Assembly: GCA_017512145.1 (NCBI GenBank)
Contig: JAFWHB010000022.1
Coordinates: 62,001-126,000, forward strand
Direction of reading: 5' to 3'
Length of the DNA stretch: 64,000 bases
From: Mogibacterium sp.
Lineage (GTDB): Bacteria; Bacillota; Clostridia; Peptostreptococcales; Anaerovoracaceae
Position numbers and translations under genes: made by a program. Shown piece after piece: positions 61,287 through 64,000 of the stretch. Numbering within the stretch: the first letter of the stretch is position 1; each line of letters begins with the position of its first letter. A model generated the notes under the pieces. That model was not told the origin of the DNA. It searched no databases and was given only the letters and a program-made list of their open reading frames with translations.

Positions 61287-61437
61287 TACAATTCCTCCTG
61301 TGTCTCAATAATAAATATAATGAGGCTGCAAGCAGCTTTCTTACAAATCTCATTCTACAATCAATCAGGCAATAAATCCATAGTAATTTAAGTCTTGACA
61401 GAGATCATCTGCAGCAGCGAAGAAGAGGCTCTGTGTG

Positions 61438-61452
61438 TTAAGTATTACTTAT
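61438..61452. promoter_or_regulatory. LysR-type operator candidate upstream of micropeptide 1
   Basis: TTAAGT-ATT-ACTTAT, a near-perfect palindrome of the same sequence as the operator at 62661-62677 (ATTAAGT-ACA-ACTTAAT). Its centre is 30 bases before the -35 element, identical to the other copy. Confidence 0.6.
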
Positions 61453-61474
61453 CATAATGGTTAAAATCTATAGT

Positions 61475-61503
61475 TTTACTTTTTATATATCAGCGACTAC
61501 AAT
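61475..61503 (+). promoter_or_regulatory. Promoter candidate of micropeptide 1
   Basis: TTTACT (61475-61480), 17 bases, TACAAT (61498-61503). The weak -35 fits an activator-dependent promoter. The same TTTACT and spacer are found before micropeptide 2. Confidence 0.6.
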
Positions 61504-61524
61504 ATAGATAACAAAAGAAACAAG

Positions 61525-61556
61525 CGCCTGACAGACTAACAAGCAGGCGTCAGGCG
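61525..61556 (+). promoter_or_regulatory. 5' UTR hairpin before micropeptide 1
   Basis: CGCCTGAC / GTCAGGCG, eight-base stem with a 16-base loop, ending 8 bases before the AGAAGGAGG ribosome site. It may protect the transcript or modulate translation. Confidence 0.5.
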
Positions 61557-61578
61557 AGAAGATAGAAGGAGGTTCGCC

Positions 61579-61665
61579 ATGATTACTGGAATTATTTTAT
61601 CAGTCATAATCGCAATGTATGCCGGTGCTGTAATGGATATGGAAGATCTGGTAATCGGCAAATAA
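61579..61665 (+). CDS. Micropeptide 1 (28 residues, membrane helix)
   Basis: MITGIILSVIIAMYAGAV followed by an acidic end, DMEDLVIGK. The ATG has AGAAGGAGG 7 bases upstream, one of the best ribosome sites in the window, and the gene has its own promoter, upstream palindrome and downstream terminator. The first 18 residues could span or insert in the membrane. No family recognised; possible roles are a small regulator of a membrane enzyme or a toxin-like peptide. Convergent with the first LysR gene. Confidence 0.7.
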   Translation: MITGIILSVIIAMYAGAVMDMEDLVIGK

Positions 61666-61707
61666 GAACTACAGCGATTCCATATAAACTGAATAATGAG
61701 ATGTGAA

Positions 61708-61733
61708 AACTCCGGGCTTACGGGCCCGGAGTT
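61708..61733. terminator. Bidirectional terminator between micropeptide 1 and LysR 1
   Basis: AACTCCGGGC / GCCCGGAGTT, ten-base stem with a 6-base loop; T-rich on both sides (ATTTTG on plus, TTTTC on minus). Confidence 0.88.
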
Positions 61734-61762
61734 ATTTTGTGCAAAATCCATGCAGCTGCCTG

Positions 61763-62641
61763 CTACTCTTCCGGCTGTGTCAGGTATCTGATCGCATATG
61801 CCAGGAATTTCTTGGCTGCCTTCGTCATGTGCTCTTCTGATGTATATGCTACTCCGAAGGTCAGCTTTTCAGGTGGATCGAGAGGTAGTTTGACCAGATG
61901 ATCATTCCAGTACTGAGCGCTAAGCTCATTAACCATACTTATCCCCAGACCCATACGCACCATCGCCAGCGCAGCAGGTGTATCGTACGTAGTATATTTG
62001 ATGTCCGGATGGACTCCATTATCCCTTAGAATATTAAGTATCTCGATGTCCTGCCCCCAGGAAGTCATTATAATCGGATAATTCGAAAATTCACTTATAG
62101 GGAACCGATCCTGTCCCGCAAGCGGATGATTCTCAGGTATTGCCGCTATCATCTCTTCTTCCGCAAGAGGTATCCACTCATACGGCATCGGATCCGCATA
62201 TGCAAGGAATCCCATGTCTGCAGAGTGATCTTCAAGATGCGAGAAGATCTCAGGCCTTATTCCTTCTCTTATGCTGATCTGAATCCCCGGGTAGTCATCC
62301 TGGAATCTCCTGACGATCTCCGGAAGCCAGGTGGTTGCTACACTAGGATATGCAGATATTGTCAGTTCTCCGATATTGATGCCCTTGAGCTCCGTTGCGA
62401 GCTGATACATTTCAAGCTCACGCGCAAGGTATGACCTGACTATCGGTACCAGCCTCTTGCCCTCCGGTGTCAGCTGTACACCCTTCTTGGTGCGTATAAG
62501 CAGATTGATCCCCAGATCCTTCTCAAGTGCTGATACCAGCTGGCTTACAGCAGAAGGAGTGTATCCGAGTGCCTCCGCAGCAGCCCTGAAACTACCCTTG
62601 TCGACAGATTCAATAAAGGCTTTACATCTTGCGCTTTCCAT
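61763..62641 (-). CDS. LysR-family regulator 1
   Basis: 292 residues from ATG at 62641; a longer frame to 62671 crosses the operator and lacks a better ribosome site. The N-terminal winged helix-turn-helix is standard for LTTRs (AAAEALGYTPSAVSQLVSALEKDLG). The effector domain follows (ISAYPSVATTWLPEIVRRF, LAYADPMPYEWIPLAEEEMIAAIP, YTTYDTPAALAMVRMGLGISMVNEL). It is a close paralog of LysR 2 at 62965-63855, sharing long blocks in both domains. The gene is divergent from micropeptide 2, with the palindrome between them. Confidence 0.93.
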   Translation of the reverse strand: MESARCKAFIESVDKGSFRAAAEALGYTPSAVSQLVSALEKDLGINLLIRTKKGVQLTPEGKRLVPIVRSYLARELEMYQLATELKGINIGELTISAYPSVATTWLPEIVRRFQDDYPGIQISIREGIRPEIFSHLEDHSADMGFLAYADPMPYEWIPLAEEEMIAAIPENHPLAGQDRFPISEFSNYPIIMTSWGQDIEILNILRDNGVHPDIKYTTYDTPAALAMVRMGLGISMVNELSAQYWNDHLVKLPLDPPEKLTFGVAYTSEEHMTKAAKKFLAYAIRYLTQPEE

Positions 62642-62660
62642 GGTTTTCCCGTTGTTTATA

Positions 62661-62708
62661 ATTAAGTACAACTTAATTTCGTTTGAAATTCTTTTAAATT
62701 TACTTAAT
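62661..62708. promoter_or_regulatory. LysR-type operator with additional half-site
   Basis: ATTAAGT-ACA-ACTTAAT (62661-62677, perfect 7-base arms) and a third ACTTAAT at 62702-62708, offset by 31 bases (three helix turns). It lies between LysR 1 and micropeptide 2 and overlaps the likely LysR 1 promoter, as expected for autoregulation plus activation of the divergent gene. Confidence 0.7.
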
Positions 62709-62727
62709 GGATTCTTTGATATATACT
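62699..62727 (+). promoter_or_regulatory. Promoter candidate of micropeptide 2
   Basis: TTTACT (62699-62704), 17 bases, TATACT (62722-62727). The extra ACTTAAT half-site overlaps the -35 element. Confidence 0.6.
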
Positions 62728-62786
62728 GCAGTTGAAAAGGAAACTATATCCCTCTTAGCACTATATTCATAAAAAGGAGTCAGGCC

Positions 62787-62870
62787 ATGTCAACAATCAT
62801 CATCACAGCAGCATTCGTAGCAGTTCTTGTTGCAAAGTGGAGATTTTATTCACACTATAATCACAGATAA
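62787..62870 (+). CDS. Micropeptide 2 (27 residues, membrane helix with basic tail)
   Basis: MSTIIITAAFVAVLVAKWRF followed by YSHYNHR. The ATG has AAAAAGGAG 8 bases upstream. The first 16 residues are a hydrophobic helix and the tail is basic and aromatic, so the C-terminus is likely cytoplasmic. It has its own promoter, LysR-type operator and terminator. The sequence differs from micropeptide 1, but genetic context and size are the same. No family recognised. Confidence 0.7.
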   Translation: MSTIIITAAFVAVLVAKWRFYSHYNHR

Positions 62871-62916
62871 TCAAATCCTTCAAATAACTCCCTCATAATA
62901 GTGAGATAACCAAGAT

Positions 62917-62950
62917 CAGCATCCTCATCAGTGTCGGTAGGAGGATGCTG
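62917..62950 (+). terminator. Terminator of micropeptide 2
   Basis: CAGCATCCTC / GAGGATGCTG, ten-base stem with a 14-base loop, followed by TTTCTTTTTT. Confidence 0.88.
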
Positions 62951-62964
62951 TTTCTTTTTTCATA

Positions 62965-63855
62965 TTATATATCTGTGATCTTCTGCTCCTCAGGCATGTA
63001 TTTGACGGCGTAATCCAGGAATTTGCGCGCCGCACTTGTCATATTTTCCCTTGAAGGGATCGCTATTCCGAACTGTATGTACTGAGGCGGGTCGAGAGGC
63101 AACTTGACAAGATGCTTCTCCCAGAATCTTGCGCTCAGCTCATTGACAAAGCTGATGCCGAGACCCATGCGCACAAGAGCGAGAGTTGCAGGTGTGTCGT
63201 ATGTTGTATACTTGATCTTCGGATGTACATGGTACTGATGGAAAATAGCCAGAATCTCACGCTCCTTGCCCCATGATCCAAGGATGAAGTCATCCTTCTC
63301 GCATTCTTTGATTGGGAAGCTCTTCGCGCCTGCCAGAGGATGATCCTCCGGTATTGCCGCGATGATCTCTTCCTCTGCAAGAGGTATCCATTCAAATGGC
63401 ATTGGGTCGGAATATGCGAAGATCGCAAGATCCGCCTTGTTCTGCTCGAGCATCTCTATGATGTCTGAACGGATGCTCTCTTTGATATTGATCTGGATCC
63501 CCGAATAGTCCTGCTTATATCTTCTGACGATTCGAGGGAGCCAGGAAGTAGCAACGCTCGGGTAAGCGGCTATCGTAAGAGAGCCCGTGACAACACCCTT
63601 GAGCTCTTCAGCAGTCTGATAGATCTCTTTCTCTCTGATAATGTATGCTCTTATGGCAGGGACCATCGCCTCGCCTTCAGCTGTAAGGCTTACGCCCTTA
63701 GGTGAACGGCGGAACAACTTGAGTCCGAGTTCCTTCTCGAGGGCAGTAACCAGCTGGCTGACTGCAGAAGGCGTGTATCCGAGAGCATCGGCTGCTGCTG
63801 TTACACTTCCATGCTCAGCACATTCAAGAAAAGCTCTGCATCTTGAATTCTCCAT
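62965..63855 (-). CDS. LysR-family regulator 2
   Basis: 296 residues. The N-terminal helix-turn-helix AAADALGYTPSAVSQLVTALEKELG is nearly identical to that of LysR 1. The effector domain shares AAYPSVATSWLPRIVRRY, FAYSDPMPFEWIPLAEEEIIAAIPEDHPLAG and YTTYDTPATLALVRMGLGISFVNELSA. The recognition helix is conserved, so both proteins probably bind the same palindrome. The start lies 5 bases after the stop of the cyclodeaminase-like gene, whose last codons hold its ribosome site (AAAGGA), so these two genes are probably cotranscribed. Convergent with micropeptide 2. Confidence 0.93.
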   Translation of the reverse strand: MENSRCRAFLECAEHGSVTAAADALGYTPSAVSQLVTALEKELGLKLFRRSPKGVSLTAEGEAMVPAIRAYIIREKEIYQTAEELKGVVTGSLTIAAYPSVATSWLPRIVRRYKQDYSGIQINIKESIRSDIIEMLEQNKADLAIFAYSDPMPFEWIPLAEEEIIAAIPEDHPLAGAKSFPIKECEKDDFILGSWGKEREILAIFHQYHVHPKIKYTTYDTPATLALVRMGLGISFVNELSARFWEKHLVKLPLDPPQYIQFGIAIPSRENMTSAARKFLDYAVKYMPEEQKITDI

Positions 63856-63860
63856 AAATT

Positions 63861-64000
63861 CTATCCTTTCAGTATCTGGTCTGTCAGTCTTGCGCCTTCC
63901 TCCAGAAGCTCAATGCATTCCGTCTCCATTCTGTCCGCAAGTTCAGGGTCTCTCTTCCTGATTGCCGGCAGATTGGCCTCAACATTGTATGCTGCGCTGG
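63861..64000 (-). CDS. C-terminal end of a cyclodeaminase/cyclohydrolase-family protein (partial)
   Basis: The last 45 codons of a gene entering from the right edge, ending TAG at 63861-63863. The sequence SAAYNVEANLPAIRKRD and then IELLEEGARLTDQILKG fits the C-terminus of the formimidotetrahydrofolate cyclodeaminase / methenyl-THF cyclohydrolase (FchA) family, which has a conserved AxxNVxxNLxxI helix there. It would act in one-carbon folate metabolism. The call rests on a short stretch. Confidence 0.6.
   Translation of the reverse strand, partial: SAAYNVEANLPAIRKRDPELADRMETECIELLEEGARLTDQILKG

Noticed and set aside
1..64000. CRISPR arrays, insertion sequences, prophage
   Set aside because: No regularly spaced repeats, transposase frames or phage genes were seen on either strand.

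Overview
The window looks like chromosome of an anaerobic, amino-acid-fermenting Firmicute of the Clostridia (Peptostreptococcales/Eubacteriales type; the Anaerovoracaceae/Mogibacterium group would fit). This is inferred from the oxygen-independent cobalamin pathway, the D-proline reductase (Stickland) cluster with a selenocysteine codon and a tRNA-Sec gene, T-box and cobalamin riboswitch control, Gram-positive lipoprotein signals, a split GlgC/GlgD pair and NfnAB-type redox enzymes. No phage, transposon or CRISPR array was seen. Almost everything reads as core metabolism in long minus-strand operons.

Layout. 1-17.6 kb (minus): a cobalamin super-operon behind a cobalamin riboswitch. In transcription order it holds an exported cobaltochelatase CbiK, a two-repeat lipoprotein, a BtuFCD-like ABC importer, cbiP, a cobT-cobU fusion, cobS, cobC, cbiB, cobD, cbiC, cbiD, cbiF, cbiG, cbiH and a cbiJ-cbiE fusion cut by the window edge. 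17.6-22.3 kb: a second, cytoplasmic CbiK and a homocysteine methyltransferase, divergent from a DUF2284 protein and an MtaA-type methyltransferase fused to its own corrinoid protein; this is a B12-using methyl-transfer module next to the B12 factory. 22.3-25.3 kb: an EamA transporter, then rpsB-tsf. 25.4-29.1 kb: TrpB2 under a tryptophan T-box, then a purine permease followed by an unexplained structured intergenic stretch. 29.3-33.6 kb: a flavodoxin and dnaE. 33.6-41.2 kb: the proline reductase cluster prdC-prdA-small ORF-prdB(Sec)-prdD-prdE and divergent prdF. 41.3 kb: tRNA-Arg(ACG). 41.4-55.7 kb: a secreted SGNH hydrolase and a complete glycogen/alpha-glucan set (GH13-GH77 fusion, glgA, glgD, glgC, glgP, glgB, a GH13 amylase). 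55.7-58.5 kb: cysteine desulfidase and a divergent two-part threonine/serine exporter. 58.5-61.3 kb: tRNA-Sec, NfnB/NfnA-like proteins and rubredoxin. 61.4-64 kb: two paralogous LysR regulators interleaved with two 27-28 residue membrane micropeptides, and the end of a cyclodeaminase-like gene.

How it fits together. Cobalamin made or salvaged by the left operon can serve the corrinoid methyltransferase and homocysteine methyltransferase beside it. Proline reduction needs Sec, and the Sec tRNA lies 23 kb away in the same window. Nfn and rubredoxin fit the low-potential redox economy of such a fermenter. The least explained element is the right-hand LysR/micropeptide pair: both micropeptide genes carry the same palindrome at the same distance from the same -35 element. 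This looks like a small duplicated regulon that standard annotation would miss.
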